From the NCBI RefSeq assembly GCF_007004725.1, contig NZ_ML660170.1, positions 1-64,000 on the forward strand: a stretch of DNA of 64,000 bases, in the 5' to 3' direction. Below, piece by piece: positions 8,035 through 15,946 of this stretch. Every line of letters starts with the position of its first letter. The first letter of the stretch is position 1. A program made the translations under genes and the position numbers. The DNA comes from Aliikangiella coralliicola. Its GTDB lineage: Bacteria; Pseudomonadota; Gammaproteobacteria; Enterobacterales; Kangiellaceae. A model generated the notes under the pieces. It saw nothing but the letters and a program-made list of their open reading frames with translations. It was not told the DNA's origin and ran no database searches.

Positions 8035-9173
8035 TGCATATTACCATTTTAGGTTGTGGTCAACTGGCTCGACTAATGGCATTAGCCGGCAAAAAGATGG
8101 CTATCGATTTTACCTTTGTCGCGATCGATAATGAGTCAACGCGATGCGTTGACAAGCTGGCAAAAATCGTCCATTGGTCCAAACACGTCAGTACGACTTC
8201 TTTGTTACAAGCAATCGGAGAAACCGATGTTGTAACCGTGGAACGCGAAGACATCGACATTAGATTGTTATTGGACCTTTCGATGCGGGTTAACGTGTTT
8301 CCAAGACCGGAAAGCGTTGCGATATGTCAAAACAGAATTAAAGAAAAAATTGCACTTAGTCAACTGAATATCGCCAGCACTCCGTGGTTTGCGGTCACTG
8401 ATACCACAGGATTATTCGAAGCCGCTAAATACCTTAATTATCCGTTTATCATTAAGTCGGCAGAACACGGGTATGATGGCAAAAACCAGGCTCGGATAAA
8501 AGATGAAAACGCACTCAACGAATACATTGATAATTTCATCGAGCCCAATGAGAAAATAAAAGCTATCGCCGAACCAATCGTTGAATTCGATACGGAAGTT
8601 TCCCTGATAGGCGTTCGCGCTTTATCAGGAGAAGTTAAATTCTACCCATTGACAGAAAATCATCACGTCGGCGGTATTTTGAGACGGTCAATGGCGCCTG
8701 CTGATTTTATTCCTGAAGACTGGCTGCAAAATGTGAAAAGAAATATGACCTCTCTGCTGGAGAAATGGCAATATGTCGGCGTACTCACTATGGAGCTATT
8801 TGTAACCAAAGATGGAATTATGGTAAACGAGCTTGCGCCCCGCATTCACAATAGCGGCCACTGGACCGACGAAGGTTCTGTCACCAGTCAGTTCGAAAAT
8901 CACATCAGGGCAATATCAGGCTTATCCCTGGGTAGTACCATGAGTAAAGGTTATTCGGCAATGGTTAATATTCTTGGAACCGAATCTGAAAGCGCCGCTA
9001 TCAATTTGCCTGAAACCAGCGTTCACTTATATAACAAAATGGATAAGCCTGGTAGAAAACTTGGCCATATCAACTTGAGTGATCCGCAACGAAATAGTTT
9101 ATTGAATAAAGTGAAACTGGTTGAGCAAACAATCTATTCAGGCAATGGTAAAACGTTTCAGCTGTTCTCTTAG
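8034..9173 (+). CDS. purK: N5-carboxyaminoimidazole ribonucleotide synthase PurK
   Basis: 379 residues, ATP-grasp fold. Visible motifs: ILGCGQLARLMALA (usually GGGQLGRML), HGYDGKNQ, and the conserved NELAPRIHNSGHWT. PurK uses ATP and bicarbonate to turn AIR into N5-CAIR, the substrate of PurE. Several usually invariant positions differ (GCGQLAR for GGGQLGR, GYDGKNQ for GYDGKGQ), so it may be a second, diverged copy. The catalytic core looks intact. The operon with a bicarbonate importer is the notable point. Confidence 0.93.
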   Translation: MHITILGCGQLARLMALAGKKMAIDFTFVAIDNESTRCVDKLAKIVHWSKHVSTTSLLQAIGETDVVTVEREDIDIRLLLDLSMRVNVFPRPESVAICQNRIKEKIALSQLNIASTPWFAVTDTTGLFEAAKYLNYPFIIKSAEHGYDGKNQARIKDENALNEYIDNFIEPNEKIKAIAEPIVEFDTEVSLIGVRALSGEVKFYPLTENHHVGGILRRSMAPADFIPEDWLQNVKRNMTSLLEKWQYVGVLTMELFVTKDGIMVNELAPRIHNSGHWTDEGSVTSQFENHIRAISGLSLGSTMSKGYSAMVNILGTESESAAINLPETSVHLYNKMDKPGRKLGHINLSDPQRNSLLNKVKLVEQTIYSGNGKTFQLFS

Positions 9174-9206
9174 TATGCTGCTCGTGCCAGGCGTGTTTAT
9201 CTTTCG

Positions 9207-9710
9207 TTATTTGCCAGTAAAGTTATTATGGTTGTAGTAACCGGTGTTAGTCAGAAAGACATATAAAGTTTTGTCTTTCTGCCCGCCGTCAACTTGCCGG
9301 TTAAACGATACCACCCAAACATCACGCGACGATCGACGTTCCATTGCTGCTTTCACGGCGATAGCATCTTTCCAGGACTTTCCCAGTTTACCACTTTTCA
9401 CTAGTCGCTTAACATGATGACTAGCGGTAGAAAGTGCTTGAGATTGCGTAATCAACGCCGGTTTTTTATCATGTTTTGGGTGCGCATTAATCCAGCCGGT
9501 TAAAACGGTAAACAAGAGTATAATGACATAAAGTTTGTTTTTGAGTGATAGTTTTATATTAATTGGCAATCGTTTTTTTGGTTTTCTCGCGGCTTTTTTT
9601 CTCAGTACTTTTTTTCTCAGTACTTTTTTTCTCAGTACTTTTTTTCTCAGTACTTTTTTTCTCAATACTTCTTTTCTCAATACTAGCTTTCCCGCCACTT
9701 GTTTATGCAT
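9207..9710 (-). CDS. DUF6488-like exported protein with VLRKK repeat N-terminus
   Basis: 167 residues. The first 45 are tandem Val-Leu-Arg-Lys-Lys pentads encoded by a 15-bp minisatellite. A single hydrophobic segment follows (about 60-77, LYVIILLFTVLTGWINA), then a domain of about 90 residues with DVWVVSFNR and DKTLYVFLTNTGYYNHNNFTGK resembling DUF6488 proteins. Known relatives are short exported proteins with a normal signal peptide. The repeat lengthens the cytoplasmic n-region and adds about 25 positive charges, which could turn a cleavable signal into a membrane anchor. A start after the repeat is possible, but no suitable ATG is evident. Function unknown. Confidence 0.6.
   Translation of the reverse strand: MHKQVAGKLVLRKEVLRKKVLRKKVLRKKVLRKKVLRKKAARKPKKRLPINIKLSLKNKLYVIILLFTVLTGWINAHPKHDKKPALITQSQALSTASHHVKRLVKSGKLGKSWKDAIAVKAAMERRSSRDVWVVSFNRQVDGGQKDKTLYVFLTNTGYYNHNNFTGK
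9601..9690. repeat. 15-bp coding minisatellite, six units
   Basis: Four identical units CTCAGTACTTTTTTT followed by two diverged ones, CTCAATACTTCTTTT and CTCAATACTAGCTTT, in plus-strand order. The unit length is a multiple of three, so gain or loss keeps the frame of the minus-strand gene and changes only the number of VLRKK pentads. The identical units suggest recent expansion by slippage. Confidence 0.95.
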
Positions 9711-9829
9711 TAGTTATTCCCGCCTGATTTTTTAGTTTTGTTTTTTGATTTTCAGTTTTTTCCGATTAAATATCGAATCATTTTCAGTTATTAAACCTCT
9801 GGCCTCAAGTCCTCCCCCTTCCTTTGCGG

Positions 9830-11254
9830 TCAAAATATTAATGTAAACTTCGCGCCTCCTATCTCTGATTGGCTAAGTGTAACGGCTCCGCCATGGGCGA
9901 TCATTATTTGACGCGTTAATGCTAAACCAATACCGGCGCCCTGTCGTTTGGTTGTGAAGAATGGAACAAAAATTTCTTCGGCAATTTCCGCAGGTACTCC
10001 CGGTCCATTATCAATCACTTCTAGTAACACGTAACCTCTTCTGTTTAAGCGCCCTCTTACCATTACCATTGGCTCACTCTGAGATTCTATTGCGGTGCTC
10101 TGGCTATCCATCAACGACTGTTCAGCATTTTGCAACAGGTTTATAAGTAACTGCTCCAACAAATCTGGATCGGCACTCAGCTGCAGATCTTCAGGCTCAA
10201 CTTCTATTTTGAGCGTTATTCCCTTTTCCGCCCATTGATTTACAAACAGCGCCTTTATTCGTTGCAACAAACTCACCACAGGTAAAGTTTGTTTTCGCGG
10301 CGTTGACATTTGAGTCAGGCTTCGATAACTCTTCACAAACTGCATTAAACCATCAGAACGTCTAGCTACGGTATCGACTGCACGGCGAACATCTCCCAAC
10401 TCCTGCTGCAACTCCACCTTAAGTTCTTCCTGGATTCTGGTGGTACTGGTTGAGCCATCCAGTTTACCTGTTGCATCATCAACCAGATCAGTCGCTGTTT
10501 TTGCTAACGAGGCAACCGGCGTAATGCTGTTCATAATTTCATGGGTTAACACCCTGACCAGGCCTTGCCAGGTTCGTAATTCAACATCATCTAACTCACT
10601 CTGAATATCTTGCAAGCTAATTAATTTTTCGTTCCCCGTTGCAGTGACAACCTGCGTTGCCAACACCGATAATTGTCGTTCGACTTCATCAAAAGAAAAG
10701 TTAATCAAGCGCCGACTACCTGGCTCTAACGATTCAATTGCCGCAACAACTTCCTCACCAAAAATACTCAAATTCTCAATACGATTGACAACAATACCGC
10801 TAAACAAACGTCGCGCTGCATTATTATGTAATTCAACACGACCGTCTGGATATAAAGACAATAAAGGAACAGGAACGTGTTCGGTCAGTGATTGTAAATG
10901 TCGAAGCTTTTCTTCTTGTCGCTGGTGAGTTTGTTTTAGACCATGCATGATCTCATCAAAGACATCACTCAACCGCTCAAAACCTGCGCCGGCCTTTAGC
11001 CCCTGAGACTCAGTCGCTTTAAACCTCTGACCAAAATCTTCGTAACGGGCAGCATCCAGAAACCGCGATAGCTCAACATTGGTTTTAGTGACATAACGAT
11101 ACAACTCATAAAACAACGCCGTCGCAACAATGGTGAGTAATAAAGTAATCCCATAATAACCTGAACTAGTCAGAGCGACACTTAATCCAGCTAAAGTTAC
11201 GGTCAGCAAAATGACGCGAAAAAACAAAAGCGTTGCAAAGCGATTAAAAACCAT
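9830..11254 (-). CDS. NtrY-like sensor histidine kinase
   Basis: 474 residues. Two membrane segments lie near 8-50 with almost no periplasmic loop, followed by a HAMP/PAS-like linker (LTEHVPVPLLSLYPDGRVELHNNAAR near 125-150). The H-box is VLTHEIMNSITPVASLA near 235-250, the N-box NLLQNAEQSL, the G-boxes DNGPGVP and GAGIGLALTRQI. It would phosphorylate the adjacent sigma-54-dependent regulator, whose coding end it overlaps by 11 bp. With no large sensor loop, the signal is probably intramembrane or cytoplasmic, as in envelope-stress kinases. Context links it to the divergent ABC operon. Confidence 0.93.
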   Translation of the reverse strand: MVFNRFATLLFFRVILLTVTLAGLSVALTSSGYYGITLLLTIVATALFYELYRYVTKTNVELSRFLDAARYEDFGQRFKATESQGLKAGAGFERLSDVFDEIMHGLKQTHQRQEEKLRHLQSLTEHVPVPLLSLYPDGRVELHNNAARRLFSGIVVNRIENLSIFGEEVVAAIESLEPGSRRLINFSFDEVERQLSVLATQVVTATGNEKLISLQDIQSELDDVELRTWQGLVRVLTHEIMNSITPVASLAKTATDLVDDATGKLDGSTSTTRIQEELKVELQQELGDVRRAVDTVARRSDGLMQFVKSYRSLTQMSTPRKQTLPVVSLLQRIKALFVNQWAEKGITLKIEVEPEDLQLSADPDLLEQLLINLLQNAEQSLMDSQSTAIESQSEPMVMVRGRLNRRGYVLLEVIDNGPGVPAEIAEEIFVPFFTTKRQGAGIGLALTRQIMIAHGGAVTLSQSEIGGAKFTLIF

Positions 11255-12758
11255 ATTTTTCTATCCGCCGATACAAAGTTGCTCGAGTTAATCCCAACTC
11301 ATTAGCCGCCTTACTAATGTTATAACGATGCTTAGTTAACGCCGCTTTGATTAGTCGTTTTTCCATCGAAACCAAGTTCAAATCTGTGGACGTCTCTAAC
11401 GCTCCTGCTGAAGTCTCAAAATCTGAATGCGCTTTCTCAAGGCTTTCATCATTAGATGACGATTGCATAGTTTGCAGTGCGTTACTATCAACACTGGGCA
11501 ACCTTGTCATCCGCTCCAAATAATCTTCGTGAGGAACTTTTTGATGATTTAGCAAAACATTTTCCAGCTGAAAATCTTTAGCCAGGTATTCTTTTCCCTC
11601 CGACAAAATAACCGCTCGTTCAACCGCATGGCGTAGCGCTCGAACATTACCCGGCCAGTGATACGCCTGGATTGCCAGAAGCGCCTCATGGGTGAACGAC
11701 TTCTCTTCTTTACGATATTTGCGCGCGTACATTTGTGCATAATGAATCGCAATTTCACCAATATCCTGCGCACGTTGTCGTAGTGGAGGCACATTAATTT
11801 CTACTGTATTCAAACGAAACAACAAATCCTGTCTGAATTTTTTTTCATCGTTGAGCGCTTCTCTTGAAATATTAGTCGCTGCGATCACCCTGACATCAAT
11901 CTCAACGGCTTGATTACTACCTATTGGGACCACTTTGCGCTGTTCTAATACGGTTAATAATCTGGCTTGTAGATGCAAAGGAATATTACTGATCTCATCC
12001 AGAAAAAGCGTACCACCATTAGCCGCAACCAAACGCCCAATGCGATCTTTCGTCGCGCCGGTAAAAGCGCCTTTTTTGTGACCAAACAACTCTGACTCGA
12101 ATAGTGTTTCAGAAACAGCGCCAAGATCGACTGACATAAATATGCTACCCGTTCGATGGCTCTGTTGGTGTAACTCGCGCGCGACTAACTCTTTACCTGT
12201 GCCATTTTCCCCAATAATCAGCACATTGGCATCGGTTGGTGCAGTACGACGAATCATCGAATGTACGGCTTTCATCGCTGCTGAATTACCTAGCAGGTTT
12301 TGATGGTTTGCCGCCGATGTTTCCATCAATAATTGATTGCTGTGCTTTAGCCGGTTTGCTTCTACACGACTTTGGTGCAGCTGAACAGCGGCAGACAAAG
12401 TTGCAATGACTTTCTCGTTTTGCCAGGGCTTACAAATAAAATCGGTGGCGCCAAACTTCATTGCTTCAACGGCAGTATCGATACCGCCATGTGCGGTGAT
12501 CATCACGACCACCGCATCTGGGTCAATCGTTAAGATCTGTTTAAGCCAGGCAAAACCCTGTTGTCCACTTCTTTCGCCCGGGGAAAAATTCATATCGAGT
12601 AACACCGCGTCAAATGTCTGCTCCGCCATCACTCCGGGAATAAGTTCAGGCCGATTACAAGTGACAACTTCTCTGAAATGTCTTTTTAATAATAGTTCGC
12701 CCGCAACTAATATGTCCTCGTCATCGTCAACGATTAATATGCGCTTCTCAATACTCAT
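11244..12758 (-). CDS. Sigma-54-dependent response regulator, NtrC type
   Basis: 504 residues. Receiver domain at about 5-125 with Asp55 in AVLLDMNF, the acidic pair at 11-12 and the lysine of ICKPW. AAA+ domain with Walker A GENGTGKE and the sigma-54 contact loop GAFTGA. C-terminal Fis-type helix-turn-helix (ISKAANELGLTRATLYRRI). The family activates sigma-54 promoters from upstream enhancers using ATP hydrolysis. The divergent intergenic region carries a canonical sigma-54 promoter and three enhancer-like repeats, so its target is very likely the membrane/ABC operon starting at 13055, and perhaps its own gene. Confidence 0.96.
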   Translation of the reverse strand: MSIEKRILIVDDDEDILVAGELLLKRHFREVVTCNRPELIPGVMAEQTFDAVLLDMNFSPGERSGQQGFAWLKQILTIDPDAVVVMITAHGGIDTAVEAMKFGATDFICKPWQNEKVIATLSAAVQLHQSRVEANRLKHSNQLLMETSAANHQNLLGNSAAMKAVHSMIRRTAPTDANVLIIGENGTGKELVARELHQQSHRTGSIFMSVDLGAVSETLFESELFGHKKGAFTGATKDRIGRLVAANGGTLFLDEISNIPLHLQARLLTVLEQRKVVPIGSNQAVEIDVRVIAATNISREALNDEKKFRQDLLFRLNTVEINVPPLRQRAQDIGEIAIHYAQMYARKYRKEEKSFTHEALLAIQAYHWPGNVRALRHAVERAVILSEGKEYLAKDFQLENVLLNHQKVPHEDYLERMTRLPSVDSNALQTMQSSSNDESLEKAHSDFETSAGALETSTDLNLVSMEKRLIKAALTKHRYNISKAANELGLTRATLYRRIEKYGF

Positions 12759-12866
12759 TCAAAGAGCTCTCTTAAAATCTAATACGCTTTCTCGCGTGCT
12801 TCGATGAAAAATCAGTCTCGGCCAGCAACGGCTAACCCGGTACCAGCTCAAACTGACTCAGAAAAG

Positions 12867-12927
12867 TGTTCATTATTATACAGTTTATGTCCGATTTTAT
12901 ACACAAGCAGGTGTTCGGATTAATACA
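12867..12927. promoter_or_regulatory. Three enhancer-like 16-bp direct repeats
   Basis: TGTTCATTATTATACA (12867-12882), TGTCCGATTTTATACA (12888-12903) and TGTTCGGATTAATACA (12912-12927). They share TGT-Y-C at the left and ATACA at the right and start 21 and 24 bp apart, close to two helical turns. They end about 50 bp upstream of the sigma-54 promoter. They are the likely binding sites of the NtrC-type regulator encoded next door. Confidence 0.72.
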
Positions 12928-12977
12928 CTTTTTATAGCTCTAGATATTTTTTCTATGAATATCAAAGAGATAAAAAC

Positions 12978-12992
12978 TGGCACACACTTTGC
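12978..12992 (+). promoter_or_regulatory. Sigma-54 (-24/-12) promoter
   Basis: TGGCACACACTTTGC has the exact TGGCAC-N5-TTGC form, with GG at 12979-12980 and GC at 12991-12992 separated by 10 bp. It points toward the gene at 13055, leaving an untranslated leader of about 50 bases. Confidence 0.9.
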
Positions 12993-13054
12993 GATACAGC
13001 GATTAATCAATATGACTTAATGGCAAAATTTTCTAGTTTATCGGCGGAGCTAAA

Positions 13055-13912
13055 ATGACAGATAGCATCACAACCCCTTCAGTAATAGAAACCGCAGACA
13101 GAAATGTCGTCGCGCAGAAGTTAAAAATTAACGCTCTGTCGAACAAGGCGCTAAAATCAGCGGCTCAACTTTGCTTTCTGGTCACTGTTATCGGTCAGTG
13201 GATTTTTGCTTACTACGTTATTTCATTTTACGGAACTACCGCAATAGAAGGAGATTTCGAAGCCTGGAATAAAGTGCTTCCTAAGGGCCACATTCCCGGT
13301 GATACCATTGGTAATTTCGCCGTTGGCATGCATATTCTCTTAGCGATCATCATTCTAGTTGGCGGGCCACTACAACTTATTCCGCAGATTCGAACTCACC
13401 TGCCGACCTTTCACCATTGGAACGGCAGAATTTATATTACAACCACTATCCTGCTTAGCATCGGCGGACTTTTTATGGTCTGGACTCGCGGCACCCTCGG
13501 CGGCGGGCAGGTAGCTATCAGCATCAACGCGCTTTTGATCATACTTTGCGCTTTACTGGCGTTGTTTTTCGCGATTAAACGCAACATCAAAGTCCATCGT
13601 CGCTGGGCACTTCGTCTGTTCTTTGTTGCCGTCGGCGTCTGGTATTTTCGAATTGGCCTGATGTTATGGCTATTAATTCACGGCGAACCGGTGGGCTTCG
13701 ATCCGAAAACATTTGAAGGCCCTTTCCTCGATTTTCTAAGTTACGCTCAATATATTTTGCCCCTGATCATGTTGGAACTTTATTTTTACGCCAAAGAGCG
13801 CGCCGGCAATTTGGGACAATTAACCGTCGCCTTGAGTTTATTCATCGTGACAATTGCAACAGGAGCAGGCGTATTTGCAGCAACCATGGGATTGTGGCTG
13901 CCTCGCATATGA
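13055..13912 (+). CDS. DUF2306-family membrane protein
   Basis: 285 residues with seven to eight hydrophobic segments. Conserved segments FHHWNGRIYI and HRRWALRLFF are typical of DUF2306 proteins, whose histidine-containing transmembrane motifs hint at a redox or haem-related role that is not established. It is the first gene behind the sigma-54 promoter, preceded by CGGCGGAGC as ribosome binding site. It likely acts in the same membrane stress response as the ABC genes downstream. Confidence 0.85.
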   Translation: MTDSITTPSVIETADRNVVAQKLKINALSNKALKSAAQLCFLVTVIGQWIFAYYVISFYGTTAIEGDFEAWNKVLPKGHIPGDTIGNFAVGMHILLAIIILVGGPLQLIPQIRTHLPTFHHWNGRIYITTTILLSIGGLFMVWTRGTLGGGQVAISINALLIILCALLALFFAIKRNIKVHRRWALRLFFVAVGVWYFRIGLMLWLLIHGEPVGFDPKTFEGPFLDFLSYAQYILPLIMLELYFYAKERAGNLGQLTVALSLFIVTIATGAGVFAATMGLWLPRI

Positions 13913-13956
13913 CGAGTATTGGCACACATTGGAATAATTTGAACTAGAGGTAAATA

Positions 13957-14634
13957 ATGACAATTTTTTCATCAATCATTTCTTCGTTGGTCGCTATCCA
14001 CATTGGTGCCGGAGCGATCGGATTGATATCCGGCTCGCTAGCACTGATGTTTCGCAAAGGCTCGAATCAACATAAAAAATCAGGAAAAATATTTTTAGTG
14101 GCAATGTTAGTCATGGCTTTAACCGGCGTATTCATAGCTTACTCGAGATCAATCATGTTGTCTTTTGCCAACGGACTCCTGGTAATCTATCTGGTCTCAA
14201 CCGGCTGGATGGCGGTAAAACGAAAAGCTGGAGAAATCGGTAATTTTGAGAAAGGCGCATTAGCTCTGGCACTCTGTATTTTTACCATGTTACTCACCTT
14301 CGGTTTTCAGGCTATCGAGACCGGCTCAAAAGATGGTTTTCCACCACAGGTTTTCTTTTTCTTTGCATCTGTTGCCGCAATTAGCGCTGTGCTAGATATC
14401 AAGATGATTTATCATGGCGGTGTCGCCGGCACCATCCGAATAACTCGTCACCTTTGGCGTATGTGTTTTCCACTATTTATGGCCACTGCCGCATTTTTTC
14501 TGGGGCAGGCGAAAATATTTCCTGATCCTCTCAGGAAAATTGAGTTTCTGGCGGCACCTGTCATTGTGATTGTTTTATTAATGATGTTCTGGTTGGTACG
14601 AGTTCGCCTGTTGAATCGATACACAAGAATTTAG
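13957..14634 (+). CDS. Membrane protein, DUF2306-like relative
   Basis: 225 residues, about six to seven membrane segments. The N-terminus, HIGAGAIGLISGSLALMFRKGSNQHKKSGKIF, has the His-Gly and arginine/lysine-rich loop pattern seen in proteins that often neighbour DUF2306 genes. AGAGGT precedes the ATG at proper spacing. It follows the previous gene by 44 bp and precedes the next by 7 bp, so it is co-transcribed. No biochemical role can be assigned. Confidence 0.8.
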   Translation: MTIFSSIISSLVAIHIGAGAIGLISGSLALMFRKGSNQHKKSGKIFLVAMLVMALTGVFIAYSRSIMLSFANGLLVIYLVSTGWMAVKRKAGEIGNFEKGALALALCIFTMLLTFGFQAIETGSKDGFPPQVFFFFASVAAISAVLDIKMIYHGGVAGTIRITRHLWRMCFPLFMATAAFFLGQAKIFPDPLRKIEFLAAPVIVIVLLMMFWLVRVRLLNRYTRI

Positions 14635-14641
14635 CAAAAAG

Positions 14642-15067
14642 ATGAATATTCTCACCTTAATCGCTGCGATAATTATCGCGGCTTTTATTGTTATTAAGTT
14701 TCACAAAAAACGTTGGTCTTCAGCAGCACTATGGCCGACGCTCCCCGCTTATTACTGGAGCGTAGCCAGCTACCCTTTAGATTATCAATCTCTTGATAAC
14801 TCGGCCGGGATGATGAGTTTATTGTTTTTGGCGATTGCCTATCTAGCTTATTTAGGCTATAAGCAGAATAAGTTTACCGGTCTGTTGGTTTTGTCAGTGG
14901 GATATATCAGCCATGGGCTCTTTGACGTGATCCATCAATCGCTATTCGACAACGCTAGCACTCTCCTGTGGGGGGCTGAGTTTTGCCGAAGCTTTGATGT
15001 GTTACTCGGCGTTTACCTGATTTGTGCCGCGCTTGCGGCTAGCCCCGAAAAAACTGAATATCAATAG
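14642..15067 (+). CDS. Small integral membrane protein, 141 aa
   Basis: Four to five hydrophobic segments; segment YISHGLFDVIHQSLFDN with paired histidines and GAEFCRSFDVLLGVYLI near the end. I do not recognise the family. It sits inside the sigma-54 operon, 7 bp after the preceding gene and 10 bp before the ABC ATPase start, so it probably works with them. Confidence 0.72.
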   Translation: MNILTLIAAIIIAAFIVIKFHKKRWSSAALWPTLPAYYWSVASYPLDYQSLDNSAGMMSLLFLAIAYLAYLGYKQNKFTGLLVLSVGYISHGLFDVIHQSLFDNASTLLWGAEFCRSFDVLLGVYLICAALAASPEKTEYQ

Positions 15068-15077
15068 GAAAAGAAGG

Positions 15078-15761
15078 ATGTTGAAACTCGATAAGGTTAG
15101 CAAAATCTATCGTGCTGACAATGTAGAAACCGTTGCTTTGAACTCTGTGAGCCTTGAAATTACCCAGGGTGAATTTGTCGCTATTATGGGGCCATCCGGC
15201 TGTGGAAAGTCAACCTTACTCAATATCATCGGTCTGCTGGATAAACCCGATGACGGCCAATATCAATTTCTCGGCCAGGAAGTAACGCCGCTTAATGAAA
15301 AAAAACTTGGACACATTCGTAAACAAAATATTGGATTCATTTTTCAGAATTTTAATTTAATTGAAGAGTTAACCGTCGAAGAAAACATCGAGCTAGCCCT
15401 GCTCTATCAAAACATCAAACCAAGAGAAAGAAAAAGACGCGTCGCAGAGGTCATGGATCAAGTCGCTATTGCTCACCGTGGCAGACATTTACCGTCTCAA
15501 TTATCCGGTGGACAGCAACAGCGCGTTGCTGTAGCTCGTGCGGTCGTCGGTAATCAAACACTGATTTTAGCTGACGAACCGACCGGCAACCTTGATAGCA
15601 CTCACGGTCATGAAGTGATGGACATGTTAGTTGGTTTGAACGAACGTGGCACCACGATAGTGATGGTGACTCACTCGGCGACTCACTCAGACTACGCGCG
15701 TCGAACGATTAATCTGTTTGACGGGCAAGTTGTCACCGAAAACATTCGCGCCGTCTCTTGA
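15078..15761 (+). CDS. ABC transporter ATPase, MacB/LolD type
   Basis: 227 residues from the ATG at 15078, which follows GAAAAGAAGG; an upstream ATG at 15024 would overlap the preceding gene and lacks a site. Walker A is GPSGCGKST, the Q-loop IFQNFNLIEELTVEEN, the signature LSGGQQQRVAVARA, and Walker B LILADEPTGNLDS. This is the LolD/MacB subgroup that powers FtsX-type permeases doing mechanotransmission rather than import. Its partner is the 824-residue permease 185 bp downstream. Confidence 0.95.
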   Translation: MLKLDKVSKIYRADNVETVALNSVSLEITQGEFVAIMGPSGCGKSTLLNIIGLLDKPDDGQYQFLGQEVTPLNEKKLGHIRKQNIGFIFQNFNLIEELTVEENIELALLYQNIKPRERKRRVAEVMDQVAIAHRGRHLPSQLSGGQQQRVAVARAVVGNQTLILADEPTGNLDSTHGHEVMDMLVGLNERGTTIVMVTHSATHSDYARRTINLFDGQVVTENIRAVS

Positions 15762-15901
15762 TTGCTGATGCTTAATTGTCAGTTTTTAGCTGTGCAAATT
15801 TGGACCATGAAATCTAGTGATGAACTTTTACCATATTTTTTATTTTCCATTTAACCTTATTCGCCATTTAACCATTGTGAAAACTCAACAGTCTATCACG
15901 C

Positions 15902-15921
15902 CGCGAAAGAAAATTTTCGCG
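15902..15921 (+). other. GC-rich hairpin between ABC ATPase and permease
   Basis: CGCGAAA (15902-15908) pairs with TTTCGCG (15915-15921), starting 45 bp before the permease ATG. It is not followed by a T-run. It may stabilise or separate the transcript and set a lower permease level, which is inference. Confidence 0.4.
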
Positions 15922-15946
15922 ATAAAAAGAAAACCGGAAACCGCCG

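Noticed and set aside
9601-9690. Regular repeats resembling a CRISPR array
   Set aside because: Units are 15 bp with no spacers and lie in frame inside a coding sequence; no cas genes are near.
13919-13937. Second sigma-54-like promoter (TGGCACACATTGGAA) before the gene at 13957
   Set aside because: It keeps the TGGCAC half but lacks the TTGC half at the right spacing, and the gene is already served by the upstream promoter.
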